The notes beneath the pieces are model-generated. The model was not told the origin of the DNA. It made no database searches and saw only the letters and a list, made by a program, of their open reading frames with translations. The position numbers were made by a program, and so were the translations under genes. Positions 54,103-63,800 of a stretch of DNA of 64,000 bases are shown piece after piece (position 1 is the first letter of the stretch; each line of letters opens with the position of its first letter). The DNA is from a virus. The stretch covers positions 31,303 through 95,302 of IMG/VR virus record IMGVR_UViG_3300042879_003514. One strand, 5' to 3'.

Positions 54103-54103
54103 A

Positions 54104-55132
54104 TTATTTAATTCCTGAGTTCTGTTCTGATAATCTATTTAGTAGTTCTTGTTTTACAATCGGAATATTTTCCCACTTTTCTTCCGGCTTTGCCTTTGCT
54201 GTTTCTATCAGTTGTTCTGCAAAAAGTTTTTCTCTTGGATTATTAGAATCCATAATAGCCTGAGCTTCTTCTGGACTACTAGCAAAAATAAAATTATGTT
54301 GATTATTCTTATTCCCAATTTTATTCTGTATAAGATTTTTTTTCTTTTCTTGTGCTGCTTTTCTATTATGAAATAAAAACCAGCCATCTAAAGCATCATC
54401 ATCATTTATTATATCTTCTGATGGGGCTTCTGGGTGTTGTCTAGCATTATCATACATCTTATGTAAATTTATTAAATATTTATAATCATCAGTTATATTA
54501 ATTAAATCTTTTTCTAGTTTACAACTTAATATATACGATCTCCAAAGATCAGATCTGGCTAATGCTTTCATATCGCTAACTTGTATGGTTTGATCAATAA
54601 TTTCTCTAATAAATATATTATGTAGTTTATTATAATTGCAATTATCTTCTTTTTGATTAAATAATAAATTATTATTTTTATCATAAATACATTTTTGTAT
54701 TATAAATTCATTTTTAATTGAAGAAGCGTATTCCTTAATTCCTAGAGAATCTAAAGATCTTTTTTTATTTAATAATTTAATATATTGGTTTTCTAATGAT
54801 TTTAATTGTTTTTTAAGCTTATCTTTAATTTTAAAATTAATAAAATTTTGAAAGATATCTATCTTTGTATCTTCTATAGATTTCTCAACAGCTTTTAATG
54901 TTGCTTCTTCATTTTTATTCCATAGATTATTAATTAATAAATAATATTCGATTTCATCATCTGTTAACCATCTTTTATCATATTTATTTTCTTCTATAGT
55001 TTTGTCGTATAGAATTTCTGATAAATATTTAATTTCAATAGAAGGAGATAAAACTTTATATGTTTCATTATGAATATCTATATAGTAATATCCTAATATA
55101 ATTCTATATAATATTTTTTCTAAATTTAACAT
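54104..55132 (-). CDS. hypothetical tail assembly protein
   Basis: A 342-residue charged helical protein. The C-terminal part DDDALDGWFLFHNRKAAQEKKKNLIQNKIG contains a DALDGWFL segment typical of conserved tail-region proteins of large phages. Glu/Lys-rich coiled-coil regions span about 75-140. It overlaps the upstream tube-like gene by 7 bases and has no visible Shine-Dalgarno, suggesting translational coupling. A chaperone role is possible. Confidence 0.7.
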   Translation of the reverse strand: MLNLEKILYRIILGYYYIDIHNETYKVLSPSIEIKYLSEILYDKTIEENKYDKRWLTDDEIEYYLLINNLWNKNEEATLKAVEKSIEDTKIDIFQNFINFKIKDKLKKQLKSLENQYIKLLNKKRSLDSLGIKEYASSIKNEFIIQKCIYDKNNNLLFNQKEDNCNYNKLHNIFIREIIDQTIQVSDMKALARSDLWRSYILSCKLEKDLINITDDYKYLINLHKMYDNARQHPEAPSEDIINDDDALDGWFLFHNRKAAQEKKKNLIQNKIGNKNNQHNFIFASSPEEAQAIMDSNNPREKLFAEQLIETAKAKPEEKWENIPIVKQELLNRLSEQNSGIK

Positions 55133-55983
55133 GATGATACTTCATCAAACTTAATTACTGGTTTTAATCCTGATATGGTTTCATAGCTTGTAAAAGTAAC
55201 AGATCCTGTTTGTGGTTTAGAAGACTGACTAGCCTCACCACCAGAATACGACAAATCTGTGATAAATGCACTATTTACAGCAATTGAGATTCCACAAGAG
55301 CTAGCAGATAATGAATATTTAGTAGTATCTGGATCACCACAAGCCTGAGAAAATGCGTCTAGCACATATGAATCAACACCCTCTGTTAAAAAATCATATT
55401 TAATAGATGTTGTCATAGGAAACGACACCATGGAGGCATAGGGTTTATGAGTAGCAAATTCTGAAATATTTTCTCTGTTTACTGTAATATCAACAGTTAC
55501 TGCTGTTAAAAGGGTGGAATTTATTCCTGGCGGAGATGAACCAGAATAATCTTTTCTCATAAAAACTCGTTTTTCACCACCACAAGTTGATGAGCCTGAT
55601 CCGGCTGCTGCTTTACTATATCCAATATATGATTTTGTTACTAAAAAAGGACCATCTATAGTAAAAGAATATGAAATTCGATTTAGTAATGCCAAGTCAC
55701 AAACAGCAGACCCTGATCTATTCTTTAGTTCTATTTTAGAAACTTCATTAAAATCTGATACGCTGTGAACACCAGCAGAGTCAAGATACTGGCTGTAAGA
55801 TAATGTTATGTTTGGTATTTCTCCAAACTTGGCTATTGGACTACTATTATTAGGGGCAAAAATAGACTTAATAGATCTATTTAAACTATACTCAGCTGAA
55901 TATAATCCACACAATTGACTTCCACATTTACTTACGCCAAGCTGTGGAAATTGATTTAATAAAACAGTCTGTCCTTGAGCCAT
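55126..55983 (-). CDS. tail tube-like protein, second copy
   Basis: A 285-residue beta-rich protein with Cys and Gly-Ser loops. It resembles the 273-residue gene before it in the order of segments: VTVDITVNRENISEFATHKPYASMVSFPM here against VSVNFNRESQYKLGQFKPFLRTVTFPI there, and matching C-terminal strands (FITDLSYSGG / RLSSIGFSGG). Both are likely tail tube or tube-terminator subunits. AGGAAA precedes the ATG. Confidence 0.7.
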   Translation of the reverse strand: MAQGQTVLLNQFPQLGVSKCGSQLCGLYSAEYSLNRSIKSIFAPNNSSPIAKFGEIPNITLSYSQYLDSAGVHSVSDFNEVSKIELKNRSGSAVCDLALLNRISYSFTIDGPFLVTKSYIGYSKAAAGSGSSTCGGEKRVFMRKDYSGSSPPGINSTLLTAVTVDITVNRENISEFATHKPYASMVSFPMTTSIKYDFLTEGVDSYVLDAFSQACGDPDTTKYSLSASSCGISIAVNSAFITDLSYSGGEASQSSKPQTGSVTFTSYETISGLKPVIKFDEVSSC

Positions 55984-56033
55984 AAACTTTTTCCTGTAAG
56001 TTTATTTTATTATATTAATTTAATAATAAATAT

Positions 56034-56855
56034 TTATGCAACTATTAGATTGTTCCAAGATGAGTAAGTATACTGAACTTCAACATTACCACCACCTGTA
56101 TCACCACCACTAAAGCCGATACTACTTAGTCTAGCATCCCCAATTGTCCAAGAAGAATTACAAGCAGTAATAACTTTAGTGAGTTTTTCTGTATCTGCTG
56201 GAGCGCATTTTTGTGGCTCTGTTGAACTAATAGCCCCGGCTTGTGGAATTAAAAGACTATACTGTAGTGTGCATTCAATTGGGAAGGTTACTGTTCTTAG
56301 AAATGGTTTGAATTGACCTAGCTTGTATTGACTTTCACGATTAAAATTGACACTAATACTAGCAGAAACAGCTCCGTCCATACCTTTTGTGTCGAAGTCT
56401 TGGCGTCTTGGTAAGTGTAGATTAGTATCATTTAGTGGAGAGAACGCTCCACCAGTAATGACTTCTTCTCCGGTATATGATAATTCTTCAGTGAATAAAC
56501 CATCAACACCAAAGTTAACACTATAGGAATTTAAATATGCGTTCTTAATTGTGAAACCTGTTGCTCCAGAAGCAACGCCGATTATAATTTCGTTTGTTTT
56601 TTGTAGTTCTGCTTCAATTTGTACGATATCGCCTGTTAGATTTAGCTTTAAACCTGGGCCACCAACTATGGATCTAGTGATAGTAACTTCTACTTCTGGG
56701 GTTACTGGAACAGCTTCTACGTGTTTAAGTTGACCTAGCTGGAAAACTGGTTCAATATTAGAATTTGATGTAAAACCAACGCTCTGAACTCCTTTAAGTG
56801 GAGTACCATTGAGTGAAACACCGTGTGTTGCATAAAATATACGCTCTAAAGCCAT
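56034..56855 (-). CDS. tail tube-like protein, first copy
   Basis: A 273-residue protein. GVQSVGFTSNSNIEPVFQLGQLKHVEAVPVTPEVEVTITRSI is a segment typical of phage tail tube subunits, followed by alternating beta strands and ending in SIGFSGGDTGGGNVEVQYTYSSWN. It should polymerise into the tail tube around the tape measure. GGAGAC precedes the ATG. The ~70 bases upstream hold nothing I can assign. Confidence 0.75.
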   Translation of the reverse strand: MALERIFYATHGVSLNGTPLKGVQSVGFTSNSNIEPVFQLGQLKHVEAVPVTPEVEVTITRSIVGGPGLKLNLTGDIVQIEAELQKTNEIIIGVASGATGFTIKNAYLNSYSVNFGVDGLFTEELSYTGEEVITGGAFSPLNDTNLHLPRRQDFDTKGMDGAVSASISVNFNRESQYKLGQFKPFLRTVTFPIECTLQYSLLIPQAGAISSTEPQKCAPADTEKLTKVITACNSSWTIGDARLSSIGFSGGDTGGGNVEVQYTYSSWNNLIVA

Positions 56856-56926
56856 AGGAGTCTCCAGTATCTTGAATTGGTGCTATTGTAATTTTAATAA
56901 GAACAACAGTAAACTATACACCAGTA

Positions 56927-57901
56927 TTAAAAGGATCCGCATATAATTTCATTAGTGATGCGAATAACAGCACCAAACATTCTAATGTTAGTAAAATCAA
57001 TATCAGAAATTGTAATGTTTTTTAGTCTACATTCTTTCCATTTATAGCTATCATTTTTAACAATAGTATTGTAATTTTGTCCATTAATATTTATAGAACC
57101 ATCATAATTTAGTGGATAAACACCACTGTTGACAACAATATCTGTTTTATAAAGCTGCAATAGTCTATCTTCTTGAATCCTAATAATATCTACTATATTA
57201 TTTTTATCTGCGGGATTATCGGCCAATACATGGAGTAATATGTCCTGATTAAAAATTAAGTCTTTGCTACCTAATTGAAATGGTTCCTGAATTGATCTTG
57301 TTATAGTCTCAATAACAACAGCTGGTAATTGTATTCTGTATTCGCTACCTATAGAAAAATTACCCTTGTCTACATTTAATATTCCAGTTTTATCTTCTAG
57401 TGATCTAAATTGAATTTCTTTCCAGTATGGAAATTCTTCTGTTTTGTATACTTGAATGTTTCTATAACTATATTCTAAATGAACTGTTCCTGTTGCTGGT
57501 ATTGCCTGATTAAATATCACCTTTCCTTCTGGATAATTGATTTTATATCCAAGCGTTGAGTTACCAGTTGGAGCAGGATAAAGAGTAGAATTGACATAAA
57601 TTCCACTAATATTTATTGGTGATTGATTATTAAAAACTATTCCAGTTTCATAAACCCAATCTTTACGCGGTGTTTGCCAAACCGTATTAGTAGATTGATT
57701 TTTGTCTTCTGTGGGTTTTAAAACATGAAGATTAAAATTTGAAATATTTGTAGTTGGTATTTTAACATTTGTAAATCCACCAATTTTTATAAATCCCCAA
57801 TCTAAAAATGATTTATAGTTATTCTCAAGTTCATTAAGAAATTTCGTGGATCCTATATTTGTTACACCAGTAAATTCTGGTTCAAAAACACATCTAGACA
57901 T
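56927..57901 (-). CDS. hypothetical neck/tail structural protein
   Basis: A 324-residue protein rich in beta-strand patterns with Ile/Asn. Segments such as VIFNQAIPATGTVHLEYSYRNIQVYKTEEFPYWKEIQ resemble virion proteins that build a tail-terminator or neck ring. AAGGATAC precedes the ATG. Position just upstream of the tube genes supports a neck or tail role. No family assigned. Confidence 0.65.
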   Translation of the reverse strand: MSRCVFEPEFTGVTNIGSTKFLNELENNYKSFLDWGFIKIGGFTNVKIPTTNISNFNLHVLKPTEDKNQSTNTVWQTPRKDWVYETGIVFNNQSPINISGIYVNSTLYPAPTGNSTLGYKINYPEGKVIFNQAIPATGTVHLEYSYRNIQVYKTEEFPYWKEIQFRSLEDKTGILNVDKGNFSIGSEYRIQLPAVVIETITRSIQEPFQLGSKDLIFNQDILLHVLADNPADKNNIVDIIRIQEDRLLQLYKTDIVVNSGVYPLNYDGSININGQNYNTIVKNDSYKWKECRLKNITISDIDFTNIRMFGAVIRITNEIICGSF

Positions 57902-57911
57902 TATTGTATCC

Positions 57912-58553
57912 TTATGTTATTAATTTTTTCATAATATCATTAATTTGAGCAGATGAGGCGTCGATTGCTCTTGTTATCCAATTATTATTTATTGAACCAG
58001 CAAACTCTGGAGGCACTCTCCATCCACCACTACCTTGTCTCATTATACCCAAGCCTGTGCGAGAGAATGGGCTGGGTCCAAAAACAAATTCATGACTACC
58101 AATTATTATGGAATCTCCTTCTGTTAATAACCATCTTAGCCATTCTAAATTTGATCCTTTCTCTGTGCTAAAAGAAGCTGATCCCAGACTAAGCAAGTCT
58201 TGTAAATCTTTTCTAACCATTTCTAATTTAATACCACCTTTAATTTTTTGGCCCACAATAGAAACAGGAGTTTTTGTTACAACTTTCCCATTTTTAATAG
58301 TACTTAAAATATCATTAATTCTACTTTGTGGATCAACAATACCAAATTCACCCCGTAACTGACCACCAAGTAATGACGCATATTCTGGTTGAGCTTGTAT
58401 ACTATTTATTAATATATCTGGAATCTCATTTGACATTCTATTATATATTTTATCTAAATATTTATTTAATTCGGGAATCAAAGCATTTAGAATAGCCTTG
58501 TTCACAGTTGCATCAGAATCTACTAATTTTATATTAAATTTTAAAGAACTCAT
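57912..58553 (-). CDS. hypothetical head-tail/neck protein
   Basis: A 213-residue protein. A first helical part (TVNKAILNALIPELNKYLDKIY, LLGGQLRGEFG) and a C-terminal part with SRTGLGIMRQGSGGWRVPPEF are typical of small connector or tail completion proteins. It overlaps the next upstream gene by 4 bases. Function inferred from order. Confidence 0.65.
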   Translation of the reverse strand: MSSLKFNIKLVDSDATVNKAILNALIPELNKYLDKIYNRMSNEIPDILINSIQAQPEYASLLGGQLRGEFGIVDPQSRINDILSTIKNGKVVTKTPVSIVGQKIKGGIKLEMVRKDLQDLLSLGSASFSTEKGSNLEWLRWLLTEGDSIIIGSHEFVFGPSPFSRTGLGIMRQGSGGWRVPPEFAGSINNNWITRAIDASSAQINDIMKKLIT

Positions 58554-59065
58554 ATTTTCTTCCAGTATGTGAAAAAATAAGAACTCTCTCCAAATCCAGC
58601 TGGTTCGGAATCACTATTTCGTTGATAAAAATTATCTGTGTAACTTGATATATTAGTATCAACAATTAATTTAGAACATTTTTTTATTTTAGGATAATCA
58701 GTTAATTTATTAATTGTTTGAATCGTTCCTTCTGGATTATGAACCTTACTATTGAAATTTGTCCAATACTTAGAATTGAAAACTACTAATAAATCTATTA
58801 GATCATAAGCTTCAGAATATGTTCCGCCTAAACCTCTACAGTACGAACATATTTGACCATCAGCAAATTGCAATGGTCCATTTGGCTTATATCTATTGCT
58901 AGACTTACCAGATATTGGATCAATATAGCAATTTGAACATTCTGTAAATAACGATCCCTCATAAATTAATTTACACGGCAAAGATAAAGAGCTATTTCTT
59001 AATAACTCATCAATAAAAGAATTAAAAGTATTTTTAAGATCAGAGGTTATTATATCTAAACTCAT
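58550..59065 (-). CDS. Cys-rich connector-type protein
   Basis: A 171-residue protein with CSNCYIDPISGKSSNRY and CSYCRGLGG forming a four-Cys zinc site (about residues 37-82). It overlaps both neighbours by 4 bases. Phage head-tail joining proteins with this CxxC pattern exist, so a connector role is likely but unproven. Confidence 0.68.
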   Translation of the reverse strand: MSLDIITSDLKNTFNSFIDELLRNSSLSLPCKLIYEGSLFTECSNCYIDPISGKSSNRYKPNGPLQFADGQICSYCRGLGGTYSEAYDLIDLLVVFNSKYWTNFNSKVHNPEGTIQTINKLTDYPKIKKCSKLIVDTNISSYTDNFYQRNSDSEPAGFGESSYFFTYWKKI

Positions 59066-59472
59066 TGAGTTACCTCTGGAATAAAGGTAATTAGTCCTGT
59101 TACTATTTTTGATACTTCTCCAATATTATTAATTAATTCTATATCATAAAGTGCAATAGATTGAGTTACCTTGCGAGTAAAGCTTTCTGGTAAATTCATT
59201 TCAATTGTACTATTCGAATTATTTATTTTTAATAGCAAATTAGCAGATGTCATACTTAGTAAGATAGTTGGGGACGAAATTGATGGTCTGATTTGCCCAC
59301 GCAAAGAATATCCAGTTAAGTTAACACTATTATCATCTTTGGATAATAGAAAAGAAATTCTATAACTACTTCCTTTATTTAATGTTAAGTTTTTAGTAGA
59401 TGTAACAAAACATGCATCACTTTCTGATGGATTTTCAATACTATCAAATATAGATATACAAAATGAGGCCAT
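59062..59472 (-). CDS. small beta-rich structural protein
   Basis: A 136-residue protein. The core NLTGYSLRGQIRPSISSPTILL and ALYDIELINNIGEVSKIVTGLITFIPEVT resembles short phage proteins of the baseplate/fibre-attachment type with a DIEL...V..G.I.F.PEVT ending. AAGGATAC precedes the ATG. It is the first gene after a good leftward promoter. Confidence 0.68.
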   Translation of the reverse strand: MASFCISIFDSIENPSESDACFVTSTKNLTLNKGSSYRISFLLSKDDNSVNLTGYSLRGQIRPSISSPTILLSMTSANLLLKINNSNSTIEMNLPESFTRKVTQSIALYDIELINNIGEVSKIVTGLITFIPEVTQ

Positions 59473-59571
59473 ATTAGTATCCTTAAAAAATTAAAGAATT
59501 ATTAATTTAAATACACCCTCTGTTGTTTTTTATTCTTATCCTTTATTTACCTTATAAGATGGAAGCATTTT

Positions 59572-59600
59572 ATGCTATAAAAGATAAAGAAAGTAGTCAA
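59572..59600 (-). promoter_or_regulatory. sigma70-type promoter on the minus strand
   Basis: Reading leftwards: TTGACT (complement of 59595-59600), a 17-base spacer and TAGCAT (complement of 59572-59577), 5 of 6 and 4 of 6 matches. It lies in the widest intergenic space of the right block (59,473-59,605), after a tail protein stop and about 100 bases before the next ATG. Confidence 0.5.
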
Positions 59601-59605
59601 TTTTA

Positions 59606-60520
59606 TTATTTGTTTCTTCCCAAAACTGTTTGAAACTGTTGCAGAGCTTGATAGTAGGACAGTTGTTGATCATATGTTAAAAATGGCCCAAATGAATAAG
59701 AGGATATATGACCAGTACCATAAGTATCGTTTGATAAGCAAGAAGAATCGTTGGGATCAACTGCGATATGATTATATCCAAAAATTGTTATACTTAATCC
59801 AATATTATTTAAGCTATTGCTATTCATATCTCCAAAGGTAAAGTCATTGTCATAAGCTCCGTTTCGATATGTACTAGAATTAGCTCCGCTTTCACCAGTA
59901 TCACAACATCCTAAAAATAATCCGTTGTCTGAAGAACTAAAAAATTGTCCACCATAACTTCCTCCACTATCATTATCTCCCATATAGTATTGTCCAGGAT
60001 AACCGCTTTGTTCCACATACAACCAGATCCAAGCACATGTACCAGCGCAACAACTAAAACTATCATCACAGCCCATGTAAAAATCGTATGTGCGATTCAT
60101 CATATAAGCACTCATATGATTGTTAATACCCGTAAAACCATTATTATTATTAGGTAACACTCCCGTGTCCAAATATTTGGTTCCGCCCCCACCAGCATTT
60201 AGTCCACCACTACTACCTCTTTCAGTATAGTCTCCATCAACAAAATTAGTATTTGTATCTATACTATTTCCATACTGAGATCCAGTAAAAGATAATCCTC
60301 TATATAAAGGAACTCTGGCAGCAGTTAGATTATCTCCACAAATTAAATTTAATCTACTAAATTTCTCTCTTATACCAGCAGCATCTATTCTATAACAAAA
60401 ATCACTAACGGCTTTCAGAGTATCTTTAGAGACTCTACCACCATTAGATAAAACCCTATTGTGCCAGTCTCGTGCTTCTCTATGAATATTGGTTGTTGGA
60501 AATAGGTTTGCATTAAGCAT
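59606..60520 (-). CDS. surface/tail accessory protein
   Basis: A 304-residue protein. The start TNIHREARDWHNRVLSNGGRVSKDTLKAVSDFCYRIDAAGIREKFSRLNLICG is a conserved block I associate with planctomycete and related phage proteins. It is followed by VPLYRG, GLNAGGGGTKYLDTG and a Gly/Ser/Asp/Tyr-rich beta domain with several Cys, resembling a lectin-like fold. It may decorate the tail and bind sugars, which is inference. Weak ribosome binding. Confidence 0.72.
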   Translation of the reverse strand: MLNANLFPTTNIHREARDWHNRVLSNGGRVSKDTLKAVSDFCYRIDAAGIREKFSRLNLICGDNLTAARVPLYRGLSFTGSQYGNSIDTNTNFVDGDYTERGSSGGLNAGGGGTKYLDTGVLPNNNNGFTGINNHMSAYMMNRTYDFYMGCDDSFSCCAGTCAWIWLYVEQSGYPGQYYMGDNDSGGSYGGQFFSSSDNGLFLGCCDTGESGANSSTYRNGAYDNDFTFGDMNSNSLNNIGLSITIFGYNHIAVDPNDSSCLSNDTYGTGHISSYSFGPFLTYDQQLSYYQALQQFQTVLGRNK

Positions 60521-60524
60521 AATC

Positions 60525-60839
60525 TTATATTACCGTTACGGTTCCATCTTCATTAAGTGTGAAATTACCAATATGACTATTAGTTTCTAATATAGCTTCT
60601 GGTTTAATTGAGTTAATTAATTGACCAAGTTTATAGTGTAATTCAAACATTTCCTTAGCGTCATTTCCTAATGCTGTTGACATCTCCGCCGGCGTATAAT
60701 ATGGATTGTTCCAGAAAGATAAAGTGCCATTAATATATGTAGACACTATAACATTAAATAGGCTTGATGCTTCAGTTTTTAATCCTTGTGCAACAGAGTC
60801 TGATGATGGTTTATAGTTATTAGAATCTAGAATACTCAT
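60525..60839 (-). CDS. hypothetical tail fibre-associated protein
   Basis: A 104-residue protein with AAGGAGAA before the ATG. LSFWNNPYYTPAEMSTALGNDAKEMFELHYKLGQLI is a helical block that recurs in phage proteins next to tail fibres, as here. It may be a fibre assembly or accessory protein. Confidence 0.65.
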   Translation of the reverse strand: MSILDSNNYKPSSDSVAQGLKTEASSLFNVIVSTYINGTLSFWNNPYYTPAEMSTALGNDAKEMFELHYKLGQLINSIKPEAILETNSHIGNFTLNEDGTVTVI

Positions 60840-60851
60840 TAATTTCTCCTT

Positions 60852-63800
60852 TTATAGAATTCTCCATCTGCTATCAACAGTATCATATAAAATACTAACG
60901 GTACCAGTTGGAGGAATAATATGATCTCCACCTGTGGATGTAATAAATCTATTTTCCGATGATGAACTAGCTGATTGGTGATTGATTGTAAGATTATGTG
61001 ATGGTCCAGTATTTATTACAATTCTCACATATTGAGAGCCAAGACCTGTTGGTGCTGTTAATCCTGTTATATTAATTCCACCAGTACTACCACTAACTCT
61101 AATAATATCACCATAACCAGGATTCCAATTATTAGTATTTGTTGTTAGTGCTGATGTTTGTAAGAATGTTGGTATGGTATTTACTGTGGTTATATTTCCT
61201 GTGCCAACAACATGCAAAGTTCCGCTAGGCGTGGTGGTACCAATTCCTAGTTTACCATCGCTAGTAAGAGTCATTTTATCTACAGAACTAGATTGAAATT
61301 TAATTCCAGAAGCAGCGCTTATAGCTAAATTACCATTTGCTGTCTGTTCTAAAGTTATACTAGCATTACCATTGTCTCCTCTTATTTGTTTTGTAGCGGC
61401 CATTTGTATACCACTAAAGAAAATAACATTTTCTGTTCCTGGTATTATACCAAAACTTCTATTTTCATTTCTATAAAATATAGCATAATTTTGAAAACAT
61501 CCAGATGCTCCTATACCAATACCCAAATATACTCCACTGTTTTGCAGTCTTAGTATTTCGCTACCACAAGCAAAATTGCCACTAATATGTACAAATTGTT
61601 GAGGAGAGGCTGTGCCTATACCAACTTTACCATTACCATCAACAAGCATAGCCACATTGGATTTTGTACTATTTTTGCTAAGTCTAAATAATATACCGCT
61701 AGAGATATGAGTTCCGCCTATGGGAAACAAATCAATTCCTGGCTCTGTGATGCTAGATATACTTTCTCCCCAAGCAAAATCCATGCCTGCTGTTGTTGTG
61801 GCTCGTCTCATACCATGAGCAATTAAAGCACCGTTACCTGCGGATGGTGTTGTAGACGGCACCACAAGATTACCATTAGTAGCATCTATTGTGGTAGATC
61901 CGGCTCCATCGATATACAATACTCTTGTGGAAATATTTTTTCTAAAATCAAAAATTGTATGACTTGCAGAGGTATGATTAGCTGTTACACTTTGAAAACT
62001 TAATGCTGGTACGGTAGATGTTGTGGATAAACCAGCTATAACCCCCGTATTTGCCGGCGCACCAATATGAAGATTTTGACTAAAATTACCAGTACCAATA
62101 ACATGTAACTGTCCACTAGGAGTAGAGGTTCCTATACCTAGTCGATTGTTCGTGGCATCCCAGTATAATTGACCGCTATCAGCCACTATTCCACTAGAGC
62201 TATTCCAGTATGCAACATGACTAGCAATTCCTGTTCCAGTAACAGGATTTGTTAAAGTATTTTGTTTAGCGTTCAATTGGGTTTGTATTGCGCTAGTAAC
62301 ACCCTTAACATAACTCAATTCAGTTAAGTTTGGATATGTTCCCGTATCAAGAGAGGTGACATTTTTATTAGCGTCAAAACTAGCTATGGTGTTAGCTGTT
62401 TGATTTGTAATACTAAAGTTATTATTAGAAGTTACTCCGCTACTTACAATATTTATTGTGCCATCATTATTGATACCAATATAGTTAGTGGGGCCAGATA
62501 GAACAAGAGTATCATTTAAACTATACACATAGCTTGTATTCTCATCGTTATCCCAATATATTTTTAATTTAGTATTATCATCATAATCTTTAAAATTAAT
62601 ACTTGGTTCTCCATCACCGCCATCATTAGTATATAAATTAATTATCGCTTCTGTTCCAGCATTACCAGATGATCCTATATTCAATGTTTTATTTTCAAAA
62701 GTTAAATCACTTTCAGCATCTATCCCGGTGGTTGTGCCAGTACTTGTGAGTATTCTGTTATTGCCACTATTAGCAATAGTCGGCAATAGTCCGCTAACAG
62801 CACTGTTAAAATCAGTAATATTTGACGATATGTGAGTATGACCGCTAACGCTAACATTTATTCCACTAACTTGTAATGTTGAGAAATTTCCACTAGAGCT
62901 AGCAACCCAATAATCTGTGGTACTATCGTATTGTAAAAATTGACCATTAGTAACTCCGCTAATATTAACATCATGATTATAACTAAGATCACCAAAGTTT
63001 GTTGGTCTTACGAATAATTGACCATTAGCATTACCATTATCTAAAATAATAGCCAGACTAATAGCGTGTTTTGGTTTAACATTAGTTAATTTGCCAGCAA
63101 CTGTTGGATGAGCATATAGAATATCTCCATCGTTCCAAGTCTCATCACCAACAGCATAATTTGTTGCTGATCCATCAAGATCTAAATGTCTGAGATGACC
63201 AAAATCTATAACATATCCATTATTATTATTGTTGATAGTATCCCAAATTAATCCAATAAATCGTATTTCATTAATAGTATTATTAGCAATATATAAGTTT
63301 GGAGTTATAATACCATTAGGATGAACACCATTAGCATAAACTACTTGTCCTTTATATAAAGGACTTCCTGTGGTATTTCTTACTCTGAAAAATCTATGTT
63401 GACCAATCTCCATTATTGTTGAATCAGTAAGAGCAATATCAACTGTGCCTTCGGTACTATTCCAGCCCATTTGTCCTTGAGATCCCACAGGGCCATTATT
63501 AGTATTAAATTGTATAATATCTAATGTGCCAGTATTAGCAACAAGATTTCCGCTAACACTTAACAAGCTCCCGTCAAACATTAAATTGCTTTCAGCATCA
63601 ATTCCAGTGGTTGTACTATCTCTGCTCGTAAGAATCCTATTACCAGAAGGATTTGCTATTAAATCTGTTACACTAACAGTAAAGGTGTTTCCAGCATCAT
63701 TATAATTTAAATTAATACCAGTTCCGGCAACAAATAATCCAGACCCGATTCTATCGTCTACAGCCTCGTTAAAATCCGTAATTGAAGAAGCGGTATGAGT

